Assembly (NCBI GenBank): GCA_032871835.1
Contig: CM065297.1
Location: forward strand, 35,039,598 to 35,103,597
Direction: 5' to 3'
Length of the DNA: 64,000 bases
Origin: Dipteronia dyeriana
Taxonomy: Eukaryota > Streptophyta > Magnoliopsida > Sapindales > Sapindaceae
Shown: piece after piece, positions 47,502 through 57,331 of the stretch
Position numbering within the stretch: the stretch's first letter is position 1
How the letters are laid out: each line of letters starts with the position of its first letter
Translations under genes and position numbers: made by a program
Notes under the pieces: model-generated
Database searches by the model: none
What the model was told of the DNA's origin: nothing
Seen by the model: only the letters and a program-made list of their open reading frames with translations

Positions 47502-48970
47502 TGTAAAGTCCTCATTTATTGATTGGCTTATTTCATGAAAAAATAACATTTTTAGGGTATTATGTAAGGGTATCTTAGGCTCTCAAGACCTCAAGAGGAG
47601 AAGTACCAAAGGTAAAATTCTTCTGCTTACTTGCTTTGAAGAGATAGTTGTACACACTCACAAATTCATGCATAATTCTTATTCATATATGTTGAGTGTT
47701 TATACTTGTGTGCATTTTGGTTTAAATGACTCTTGTTTGATATATTTGCATCTTGTAATTAAAGTTTCATGTCATGTTAGGCATGGTATAGGATGCATCT
47801 TCATCACTCTTGGACTTGTTGAAAATGTGTGTTTGAGTGTTGAAAAATTAGGTTATGCGATGATGGTGCGCTACTCGTCTAGCGCACCTCACCAACGTAA
47901 CATTCCAGTGGGTTGTCGCATGTGTTGCGCCACTGGGCTGCGCCATTCGTACAGCGCCTATTGAAAAAATTAGGTTGTACGTTGGTGGTGTGCTACTAGA
48001 CCAGTGCATGTCACCAGCGCACATATAGGAAGCTGGAACATTTTTTCCAAAATGACCTCACTTTGTTTGGATCTCATATATATATATATATAACTCTTTG
48101 CTTTAAGGTCGTGTAAGAGTTTAAGACATCATATATTTTCCTTAGAACACATTTCAAAGGAAAAACTCTTCCAAGAACTTATCTTTAAACACTCAAAGCA
48201 TTCCCATGTGCATAAAAACTTTATCTTGCATCATCTAAATCCATTTAGAGTGCATCTATGGATATGTTTGCTTCATCACATATTGTTTGGTAGGTTCTTC
48301 ACTATCTTCTTACAAGTTAAATGTTTTGCTTGTTAAGCCATCTCTTTAATTATTTGTATGCTCTTAGAACATATTCTATATACAAATTAGAGATTGTTGT
48401 GATGGCATGATTGAGTGTTGTATTGTGATAGCTTCATATGATTGTTTGATCTATGTTTAGCTAAGCTTTTTGAACATGTCATTTAGCTCATGATATCTAG
48501 GATTGCATTAATTGTCATCTCATTATCCTAGATAAGCATATAGGGTTTCCTAGCCTTGTTTGTTCAATGAATATCATCATATATTCACATAGGACATTTT
48601 ATCTCTTCATTGAGAAGTAAGACTTGTGTTGCTTCCAGGAGTAGGTAGCTTAAATCGCAAGCAAGATGGACTAGGTTCACTTATACCGGGATTAGGTAGT
48701 GGTGGTGGATTTAAACCGGGATTAGGTTGTAATTCCTTTGCCATTAGTGGATTTGAGGTTCTAGTGTGGTGTACTCATCAGCCCGTGGTTTTTCCCATTT
48801 TGAGGGTTTCCACGTATATCTCAAGTGTCTTTTATATTTCCGCAATCTTTACACTTGTGATTTTGTTGTAACTTGACCTTTAACGAAAATTGGGTAAATT
48901 TGTTTAAAATCTATTCACCCCCCCCCCCCCCCTCTAGATTAATATTATACACACCATAATATTTGTTTCA
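47502..48970 (+). repeat. Element A right LTR
   Basis: The 1,469-bp LTR runs from TGTAAAGTCCTCATTT to TTTGTTTCA. It contains two hairpin units (about 47865-48025) and a run of 15 C (48918-48932) shortly before its end, which recurs as G-rich sequence in the solo LTR. The following bases are CTATG. Confidence 0.92.
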
Positions 48971-49240
48971 CTATGGATTGAACTCTTTATGTAAGTTGAC
49001 TTCCTTTCTATAATATTGATTGCGTATGTATTACTATTACTTGTTTGTATCACACTTTACTTGTCTTTATATATTGATTAAGTGTCTTTAATTAATATAT
49101 ATATATATTGTGATACAAGCAATCTAAAGGGAAAAACTTTTGTTTGTTTCTAAAGGAGTCGAAAAAGGTGTCTAACTTATTCACACCCCCCCCCCCCTCT
49201 CTAGGTTAGCCTTGATCATTTAACTGTGTTTGCATTTTCA
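48971..49240 (+). repeat. SIRE-C 5' LTR, piece 3 (3' end)
   Basis: This piece starts with the right CTATG copy and ends TGCATTTTCA, directly before a PBS. It has a run of 12 C at 49186-49197, the same design as the end of the element A LTR, though the sequences are otherwise different. Confidence 0.75.
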
Positions 49241-49257
49241 ATTGGTATCAAGGCAGG
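49241..49257 (+). other. Primer binding site of SIRE-C
   Basis: ATTGGTATCAAGGCAGG follows the LTR end and matches the tRNA-iMet site used by SIRE-like elements. Confidence 0.85.
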
Positions 49258-49323
49258 ACACTAGATTTCACTTAGTGTGAGTCCGGGTGTTACATTCATG
49301 GTTTTTGCAAAGCTTTTGAAGTG

Positions 49324-50978
49324 ATGGGTTTACAAGATGAAGTAATGGCGGAAGGAGCCTCAAATACTAGGCCACAATTACTTCGAGGCACTAACTATGG
49401 GTATTGGAAGTTGAGGATGGAAGCCTACATCCACTCTATTGATGAAAGGGCTTGGATGGTAGTAGAAGAAGGTTATAGTTCTCCTACCAAGGTTCAATAG
49501 GATGGAACCATGATACTCAAGTCAATGAGTGAATGGACAACGAATGAGTTTGGGGTTGCTAAATGGCACCATCGTGCTATGAATTCCATCTTTGGAGGAG
49601 TTGATGGGCATCAATTCTCCTATATTCAAAATCTTGAATCCGCAAAGGAAGCTTGGGATACTCTCCAAGTTACTAATGAAGGAACCTTAGCGGTGAAGAA
49701 ATCGAGGCTTCAAATGTTGGCATCACAATTTGAAGGTTTAAGTATGAGTGAAGAAGAGAAGTTTGAAGACTTCCAATTCCAGCTTCTTAATATTGCTAAC
49801 CAATTTCAAGCACTTGGAGTTCCTATCTCAAAAGAGCATTTAAATTGGAAAATCCATAGGTCTCTTCCTAAGAGATTCAAATCAAAGGTGACGGCCTTGA
49901 GGAAAGCAAGGATGTGGATAGTATGAACATCAATGAGTTGCTTGGGTCTCCCCAAACTTATGAGATGTGCTTTAAGTCAAAGATTAAAAGTAAGTGAATC
50001 GCTCTCAATGCTATTGAGGAGGAGAGTGATGATGAAAATGAAGAGATGGCTCTTTTGGTTAGAAGGTTCAAGAAGTTTCTAAAGAAGAATGTCAAGCTTA
50101 GAGGCAAGTCTTCTAAGGAAAAGGGAGTTAAGAAAACATCATCTCCAAGGAATAAGAAGAATAGTCAAGCCATGAACAAGAAAGATGCTCAATGCTATAA
50201 TTGTCATGGTTTTGGTCACTTTGCTAGTGAGTGCACCAAGAAGCCATCTAAGAAAGACAAGAAAGGCAAAGTGTTGGCGGCTACTTGGAGTGATGATAAC
50301 TCTAGTGACAATGAGAGCTCTAGTGACAATGAGAGCTCTAGTAACAATGAGAGCTCTAGTAGTGAGTCTTCAAGTGATGAAGAGTTGGTGAGCAACTTTG
50401 TAGCTCTAACGGCTTCTCATTCTCCACTAGATGTTGATGGTACAATATCTTTGAAAAAGAAATTTGATGCAAATCATCATGGAAGCTCTAGTTCCATTCC
50501 TACAAATCTTGAGTTGTTGGAAAAGATAGAAAAGCTTGAAGAAGCTAGAGACAATGCTCAAAGAGAAGTAGTTGAGAAGGATGATTTGATCAAGAAACAA
50601 CTGGATGAGTTTGTGGTTGTCACTCGTAGACTTCTTGGTGAGAAAGGTGATGTTATGAAGAATTTTAGAGAACTTGAAAAGATAAACCTTGGAAAGGATA
50701 ATGTGATATCTTCTTTGAAGAAGAGAGAACAAGAATTGATGGAAGAGATAGACACGGCTAAGAAGGCCATCAAGAACTTAGTGAATGATTCAGTAAGTGT
50801 GTCTAGTGTTAGGAATCTTGTTAACTCTCATAGTGGTGAAGACGACTTGGTAGTTGAAGAGGAGTTCTTGGAAGCACTACTTTCTACACACTTTGATGAA
50901 GTCGTGATTGATAAGAAACCACACAAGAAGATAAGATTAAAAGCCAAGAAGAAGTTGGCCAACAAGGTATCTTTGTGA
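49324..50978 (+). pseudogene. SIRE-C gag, nearly intact with one frameshift
   Basis: The ATG at 49324 opens 'GTNYGYWKLRMEAYI' and 'RAWMVVEEGY', typical of SIRE gag. A stop lies at 49498, then the same frame is open to 49926 ('AKEAWDTLQVTNEGT'). A shift near 49900 and a stop near 49997 precede a last open frame 50046-50978. That frame has the zinc knuckle CYNCHGFGHFASEC, all ligands kept, a Ser/Asp/Asn-rich repeat (50301-50360) and a long Glu/Lys helical region likely to form coiled coil. In the family this protein packages element RNA. Confidence 0.9.
50301..50360 (+). repeat. 18-bp coding tandem repeat in SIRE-C gag
   Basis: 'gacaatgagagctctagt' occurs at 50307, 50325 and, with one change, 50343, giving repeated SDNESS in the acidic linker after the zinc knuckle. 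The related gag of element A has an acidic linker at the same place without this repeat. Confidence 0.9.
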
Positions 50979-53097
50979 ACTCCTAGTGAAGCTAGTTCAA
51001 CTCCAAAAGGTACAATCTCATCTTTTATTCCAATTTTCCATTATTTCAACACAATTGGTCACATTAAGCCTAGGTGTTATAAATATATAGAAAAATGCAA
51101 ATTAGGAAATGAATCTAGAGATAAGGAGATTAAACTTCAACTTAAACATGCTAAGGTCTTGAAAGTTAAGAAACATGATAATATTGCTAAGCATGAGAAG
51201 AAGTTGTGGAGTAGAAAGAATACTAATCTTGTTTAACTTGACAAAGATTGTGTTGATAATGTGAAGGAAGACTGTGTTAATGATATTCTTGTTAACCAAG
51301 TCATTGAAGGACTTTCTCTAGATTTAACATTGTTGTCAAGGATGATATTGAAAATGTTTGTGTAGGTACACCCAAGAACAAGTGGTTCAAGGGTGAGTGC
51401 TCTTATCACTAAAATAAGAAGCACATGTGAGATAGCTTTGAGGCTATATATCAATTGTGTTAAGAATTCTTGCTTGCTAGCATTGAATACTCCATGTATT
51501 GATATGAACTTGGTTATCTCACATCATGGTTGTTATGATGGTCAAAATTTGTTGATTAACTTTAAAGAAGTTCTTTTGATATATGTGTTGATTGAGTTGA
51601 GATATTATGCTTTTTATACTCTTATTGTGAAACATCGTCAACTTGGTGTCATGAGGACATTCAAGGCAAGAGTGCTCATAAAAAAGGCGGAAAATGATAT
51701 TTGATGAATATAATGTGCAAAAAGGTATCTCTATACTCTAATGCATGTTCCCTTAGATATTCATTTTTTGACTCAATTTTTGATATACATCTCATAGCAT
51801 GTCATATTAGAGAATTTTGTATAGCATACATATGGCTCTCATTGACATTTGCTATTTTAGGATCTAATAGTTATATTGTTTACATTGATCTTAACTTAAA
51901 TGATTGTTTGTGTATAGTATATTGAGTGACATTACTTTTGAAAAATATGAGCTTTATATTCTTTGAAAGCTACTCATTAGAGAAGTAATGATCTTGAATA
52001 AGTCTTTACTTAGTGCTTTTAGATCATGTGCTTATGAGCCATAAAATCTTGGTTTTCTAAAATTGCACCTTGCTTCTCTTATATGTTTTGCTAGTAGGTT
52101 GAGTTTACTAATATGTAAACCTTGGATACACCTTGAAGTTTTTGTGCTTAAGTACATTTAAAATGACCTATGGTTAGTATCCATTTTGCTTCGGCAATTA
52201 CATAGAACTCAACCAGCACCTTCATGAAAAGGGCTACACACATTGGTTGTGAAAGCTACCCAATGTTCGAAAGAGCTACACCATTGTGATGAGTGAAAGC
52301 CGTCATGAAGTGAATTTTGTTTATGTAAAAAAAATGGAAAAATCAAAGAAGTGTTGAAATGAAATCATAAAAAAAAAATCTTTGATTCAGAGCCTCAAAA
52401 TGAAAGGAGGAAGACTTGAAAATGAGTATAGTTGAAAATCAAATAAGCTCGGGTTGAAAAACAGAAATGGGATGACGAGCCACATGCACACACACACTCA
52501 TATGTTGAAATCTATTCTCCTAAAAGCAAAAAATTCCGGATGATAATCGGTTTGACTTTTTATGGAAAAAGCTTAAAATGAATAGTTATTGAAAATTGTT
52601 TGCATGTTGATTATCAAACTACTTCTTGATATATATTTGAAGCATATCTCCCACAGACACACTTTGTTTATGATTATGATGATATTTTAGCAATTGTTGA
52701 AGAATTATGAGAGAACTTGAAAAATCTTTGTGTATCTCTCTTAGCATATGAAGCTTATTTTGTTGGTATTTCTTCAAATTGCTTGAATGTGTGATTGTGT
52801 GAACTTCTTTGTGAACTTTATGCTATCATTGATTTTAGTTATAGCATTTATCAAGGGGGAGCATTGTATGCTAGACACTGTTCTCTTTTATGATATGTTC
52901 ACATGCTTCATTTTGTTACATGTTGGCATATTTTGACTTAATGATACTTGTAAGATATTACTCACTATCTTTGTCTTGCATGATGATTCATTTTTAAGTC
53001 ATATGTCTTTGTGTTTATATATTTGTGACTAATATGCTTGTTTTGTCTTTCACTCACTTTTGTTGTATGTGTATATCATCTTATATCACAATAACAA
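50979..53097 (+). other. SIRE-C region between gag and env-like ORF, pol missing
   Basis: The first 400 bp still resemble the gag C-terminus and protease approach: a decayed second knuckle 'FHYFNTIGHIKPRCY' near 51041-51085 and 'PKNKWF' near 51372. After that no protease, integrase, RT or RNase H motif is seen on either strand. From about 52200 the sequence looks like SIRE 3' non-coding DNA and holds 'aagggggagcattg' near 52853. Small ORFs here have no support. Confidence 0.65.
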
Positions 53098-54159
53098 ATG
53101 GGAAGAACTAAGGTTACCGGAAATGGAAATCAATCGAATCCCATTGTGAAAGCCAAATCTACCTCAAAAGGATCCAAAGCTTCAAGGTCAAAGGATTTAG
53201 GGATCTTTGGAACTAATAAGATATTTCAAGAGAGAGGCATTGACTTAGGTAAGTGTAAAGATTCTTATGTTCTTAAATGCATTAAGGACAGAAATTGGGA
53301 ATCTTGGGTGAGCATTTTAGGAATAGTGAATGATACTCTTGTTAGAGAGTTTTATCTTGAATATAGAGAAAGTGCCACCTTATTGGATGCTTTGATGGAG
53401 ATTAGGGGTGTTGTGTTTAGAGTTAACCTGAAAAACATTAACAAGTTTCTTAGGCTATGAAATGATATAGATTTGAACTTTCTAGATGTAGATGTCATTG
53501 AGAATCTTAATATCATGGGTAGAACTCTTTGTGACAATGCTTCTTTTGATTGGAAAGGTAGAGCATATATTAGTCAACATGAGTTAACTAATGCTAGTGC
53601 ATTTTGGCATCTATTCATTTGCACTAATACTATTGAATCTTCGAATTCAACCTAGTTGAATAAAGACAAGACCAAAATAGTGTATGCCTTGGTGACTAAT
53701 CAACCTATAAACCTTGGGAATCTACTTATGCTTTATATTGACAGTGCGGCTTTCTCAACTATAGGAGATAAAAAGTTTGCATTACTGGGGTTTATAACTT
53801 CTTTGTGTTTAGCTCGTGGTGTTAAGAGTAGAGAAGATGATGTATTGGTACAACCCTTGGAAAAGTATAGTGATAAACGTGTGTCATACATATCATATAA
53901 GGATAAGGGTAAGACATGTGATACTTTTGAACTATTTAGTAGTTATCAAGTTTATTATCAAGAGACTAGCACAAACATTCTTCCGGATTGGGCTTTACAT
54001 TTGAAGAAGAAGGTTGATGAGCTTAGTGCTATAGTTGATAAACAAGATGCTAGAATAAAAGAGTTGGAGGGGTGTATTGCCTCAAGTTCAATATCACCTC
54101 TCAAGCATTATGTTAGATCAACTACACGCACATCTTTCTTTGGTGGACCAAGTAACTAG
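53098..54159 (+). pseudogene. SIRE-C env-like ORF, open except for two stops
   Basis: One frame covers 354 codons with only two internal stops, TGA at 53458 and TAG at 53653. The N-terminus is basic and Ser-rich. The core has 'FQERGIDLGKC', 'VREFYLEYRE', 'FRVNLKNINKFL', 'NASAFWHLFICTNT', 'VYALVTNQPINLGNLLM' and 'GFITSLCLARGV', the plant transposon protein domain (Transposase_32) known from third ORFs of plant LTR elements. The C-terminus has a coiled coil ('LKKKVDELSAIVDKQDARI'). There is no clear signal peptide or transmembrane helix, so 'env-like' refers to position. The protein's role is unknown. Confidence 0.8.
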
Positions 54160-54587
54160 TATTTGAGTCTTATGGTATGTTTCTTATCTTTTGGCATCAT
54201 TTCATGTCAAAAAGGGGGGAGAAAGAGTTGCTAGTTACTTAGTTTCTTTTTATGTTGTTTTTGTGAACTTTTGAACTTTCAATGGCATGTAATAATTAGT
54301 TTTAAGGTTCGGTTAAAAATTCTTGTATTTTGGCATGTATTGAGGAGGAGATACATGTATTTGTGGACTTAATTGTATATTCTTATCCATATTATATGTT
54401 GCCATTGAAGTTTTTCTCTTGTATATGCTTTGTGCTTTGAGATGATTTGTAGGTTTCTTCAGGGGAAGATCAAGATGAAGTTTAAGAGTTGGTGAAGATT
54501 TGTTATAGGAATCTTACTCATTGTAATGTGAGGGAGTGATTTTGTGACCTATCTTCATTTTATATTTGTAGTAAATGTATAGGTGTT
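54160..54587 (+). other. SIRE-C 3' non-coding region up to a deletion junction
   Basis: 'catgtcaaaaaggggggagaaag' (about 54205) is the purine-rich block usual in SIRE 3' regions. The sequence continues without an ORF to about 54587, where copia-2 LTR sequence begins abruptly in mid-LTR. No SIRE-C 3' LTR is seen. Confidence 0.7.
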
Positions 54588-54768
54588 TTATCTAGTCAAA
54601 TTAGGAAGTCTTTAATATAGTTACAAATACATTAATGAGTTGAATTAGGAGTCATAGTATAGGAAAAAATTCATTTTGGAAAAGGTTTCTTGGTCACCAA
54701 GTAAATCCACCTAAGGATAGGATTCTTACCCACTAAGTAAATCTTTCTTAAGAAAGGATTTGTTATCC

Positions 54769-54801
<33 letters not shown>

Positions 54802-55455
54802 TATATCTTGTTAAATTCGGCCAAACCTAGTATTTTTCTAAGAAGGAATTTCAGCCAGCCCAAGTTTTATATAAGAGGAAATTTTGGCTAACCTAAAGAA
54901 TTCTACTTGGAGAGAATTCGGCCACCATAAGAATTTTGAGGGAAAAAAAAAATTTACTCTAGACAAATTTCGATCAACTCTAAGAAATAGTGTGAGATTC
55001 GACAAAGAAGAAAATAAAGAAAGAAAATTTAGTTTTCGATAGTACACTAGTAGCCTTTACATTAAAAGGTTTTGTGTACAACATCGAATCAAGGTTCACA
55101 CGAGTTTCAATCAAATTGATTGACAATTCACAAGTGACCTAACGTTCTTTGTTTTCTTCTTGGAGGATAATTGTGACTAACAAAGAAAAATATTTTGTTT
55201 GTTTCCATCCTCAGGTATACAATTAAAGAAAGGGAGCCCACGCTTCTAGGTGATTCACGTTCGTGATTGGATTGGAAGATCTTGCGGATTTAATTCGATG
55301 CTAGTTCAATCGTCACGAGAAAAAGGTAAGATACTTTTTTATATACATCAATTAATCTAGGGTTAAGGTTCTTGTTATTAAAAAGGGAAAAAATTTATTT
55401 ATACCAAACCCTAATTTATAAATTTTCACGCTTCAGTTGCACGACTTTCCCTACA
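54588..55455 (+). repeat. 3' LTR of copia-2, last 868 bp
   Basis: This aligns with 34324-35167 from 'ttatctagtcaaattagg' to the end CCCTACA. It includes an AT run at 54769-54797 absent from the 5' LTR. The following ttgtc is the right target copy. Confidence 0.9.
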
Positions 55456-56109
55456 TTGTCATCAAGAAAATTGATACGGAAGTTAGAAGCGTATTCACCA
55501 AGTAAAGCCGTCCAGTAAATGGAGTCTTAGTGAGCGAAGATCTTTACTCAACGAGATCCACTCGGTCAAAACAGGAAATATGACCTTATCAAGACACGTT
55601 GTATCAAGCGAATATTCACTCAGATACTAAATATAAGAATCATAATCCAGTAAGGGAATATTTTTATTTCCTCTTCAATATCAGAGAATTCTAATTCGGA
55701 AGAAACTCATTGCTTCCAGAAGGATAAACATCAAACGGGAAATAAGTCTTGAACGGACTATATTACTAGAATCCTAAAAAGATTCTAATTAGTGAATCCA
55801 CCACTCGTTTAGCAAGAACTAGGGCAACCCTAGATCGATCCATATAAATACATCCATGTATTCATTATAAGAGGAGAGGTTACAACAGAAGATGATAATT
55901 ACGAACATGAGCAATCATCTGAGAGAAAAGCGAGTATTAAGTGTTGTACTTATTTTATTCATAGTGGATCTCTTCTCGCCGTCACCGGCACCATGGATGT
56001 TTCCCCATCTTGGGGTTTTACCATATAAAACATGTGTTGTTATGTTTGATTTATTCTTTATTTCCTACTCTTTTTCATCGTCATCCTTAAATACAAACAA
56101 ATCGCAACA
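55456..56109 (+). repeat. 3' LTR of element X, second part
   Basis: This continues the X LTR after copia-2 and matches 4313-4856. It then extends 130 bp beyond the point where the 5' copy is cut ('cgccgtcaccgg...'), to a probable end in GCAACA. The extra bases show what the 5' LTR of X lost. Confidence 0.75.
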
Positions 56110-57331
56110 CACCCACATGGAGAAAAAGGCTTTGATCATTCAACCCTTAATTGGGCAAATCTTTAATCTGCCTATGTGTTAATGTTTGGCGGTTGACTTT
56201 TCAACGATTCAAAAGTCACCGTCAACATATATCCTTTTACAATTTGGTTCTTAAGTAAAATTTTTGGCACTTTTAGATTTTTGAGTCATTTCATGAACAA
56301 TTACATTGTTGCCAACATACGTGCTATTTCACATTAGAGCTCATACCTTTCAACCACACAACACACACATACCACACATGATTGGTGATTTAAGGGTTGG
56401 TTTGTGTTTGGCTTACGGCCCTACGGTATAAAGTGGTTCCAAGTGAAAGGTAAGTGTTTGGCCGTAAACTTGGCTTTAGAGCACACAAAAGGATGTAAGA
56501 ATGTGTTTTGGCTTTTTAAGTAGTCAACGCACACACATTGCCTAAAATAACTTCAAAGATTCAATCTATCAAGATAATAAAAGTTTCAATCAAGCAATCA
56601 ACATATATTATGCATGTTCTATGATGAATGATGATTTTTGATGTAATGAGACTTATGCATGGTGTTTGAATGGTGCTCAAGATTTGAAAAGAATGTTTCC
56701 CTCAAATATATATGCTTTTGGTTTGTGTTTGTGTTCTCACGAGGGTATCTCCACTATTAGAACAATGCGCTTGAGCACCGAGTCCCCTCAACTTAGACAC
56801 TACAAGATGGGACGAACTCATGAAGTGCAAGTGAGATCTCTAAAGTAACTAAGAGCTATGAACAAGCACAACAAGCATACATAAATTCACCACAAAAACT
56901 ATACTCAATGTATCTCACCAAGCTAATTGAAGCTTGAAAATTTTGGCAAAGCAGTAAATTTTTTAAAAATTGAAACAAAAGAACTCAAAGACTCAAAAAG
57001 ACGACTAACAAGGCGTCTACACCCCCAAACCAAAACCCAATATTGTCATCAATATTTGAGACTATAGAGTCCGGCCTAACGGCGCACACCTAACTCAACT
57101 CCAAATAAACAATCTAGGCATTAATCATGCACAATCAATGACCACAACAAAAATAAAAAGACTCAATAAGGCTCAAACATAAAATAAGGCAATCACTACA
57201 CAATATGACAATTAAGTTCAAGTAACCATATCAAGCATTTCACAAAATTAACGGAATGGGGACCTAACGACCCCCAAACCGATTTTGCACTATAAGCTTA
57301 AAGCCTGCACAAGGTATATTTAAGTGTGATA
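56110..57331 (-). other. gypsy-2 3' region, right piece
   Basis: Read on the minus strand this aligns with gypsy-1 at roughly 28700-29500. The internal purine motif at 57019-57032 matches 28737-28750, and 'ggccaaacacttacct' matches near 29340. No ORF is supported; a plus-strand ORF at 55892-56182 crosses the X boundary. tgata at 57327-57331 should be the copia-3 target copy. Confidence 0.72.

Larger units (their letters stand above)
43233..48970. mobile_element. Element A, chimeric SIRE element with U5 ends at both termini
   Basis: The left half is on the minus strand: an LTR end fragment (43233-43528), integrase-protease-gag (to 46375) and PBS (46482-46498). The right half is on the plus strand: 3' internal region (46499-47501), then a full LTR (47502-48970). 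The left outer end is TGAAACAAAT, the inverse of the right outer end ATTTGTTTCA, so both ends are the U5 end of the LTR. CTATG occurs directly at both sides (43228-43232 and 48971-48975), a perfect 5-bp target duplication. The structure therefore looks integrated as one unit. Confidence 0.88.
39318..54587 (+). mobile_element. SIRE-C, SIRE-like Copia element without pol, with two nested insertions
   Basis: It starts TGTTAGGTTTTAG at 39318 inside the copia-2 RT. The 5' LTR is in three pieces (39318-40465, 42073-43232 and 48971-49240; about 2.57 kb in all), interrupted by a solo LTR and by element A. A tRNA-iMet PBS (49241), a SIRE-type gag (49324-50978) and an env-like ORF (53098-54159) follow. 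Protease, integrase, RT and RNase H are absent between gag and the env-like ORF. The 3' LTR is gone, lost in the deletion that joins 54587 to the copia-2 3' LTR. Confidence 0.85.
32883..55455 (+). mobile_element. copia-2, Ty1/Copia element split by SIRE-C
   Basis: The 5' LTR (32883-35167), PBS, leader, gag, protease, integrase and the start of RT are present, up to the SIRE-C insertion at 39318. After SIRE-C only the last 868 bp of the 3' LTR (54588-55455) remain, so most of RT, RNase H and the start of the 3' LTR were deleted. The flanks are atgtc and ttgtc (55456-55460), a 5-bp duplication with one change, and the uninterrupted X LTR at 4310-4330 shows the empty site. Its LTR family is also that of copia-3. 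Confidence 0.9.
4199..56109 (+). mobile_element. Element X, Gypsy/LARD-like (split by gypsy-1 and copia-2)
   Basis: Three stretches belong together: 4199-4856, 31769-32882 and 55456-56109. The first matches the other two end to end (TGTTATATG start, 'gcatgacacgtca', 'aagccgtccagtaaa', 'gtggatctcttct'), so they are the two LTRs of one element. About 990 bp of internal DNA survives between them, ending in a polypurine tract. No coding domain is recognisable, so X looks non-autonomous or badly deleted. The right end at 56109 (CA) is a best guess, and the flanks tatac and caccc do not form a clear target duplication. Confidence 0.6.
2983..57331 (-). mobile_element. gypsy-2, outermost Athila-like element (remnant, split)
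   Basis: Only two pieces remain, 2983-4198 and 56110-57331, separated by element X and everything nested in X. Read on the minus strand, both pieces align with the 3' part of gypsy-1. The 56380-56520 piece matches gypsy-1 around 29310-29400, and 3359-4198 matches 29560-30390. The internal 'tttgggggtgt' motif is kept at 57019-57032. The element is interrupted on its left by copia-0 and on its right by copia-3, and its pol and 5' LTR are not in the window. The lineage follows from homology to gypsy-1, since no protein domain of gypsy-2 is present. Confidence 0.7.

Noticed and set aside
48918..48932. C15 run as a possible assembly error or special signal
   Set aside because: A comparable C run sits at 49186-49197 and, as a shorter G-rich stretch, in the solo LTR, so it is a regular part of these LTR ends. 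Only the exact length is uncertain.
56110..56114. caccc as right target copy of element X
   Set aside because: It does not match tatac at 4194-4198, so I do not claim a target duplication for X.
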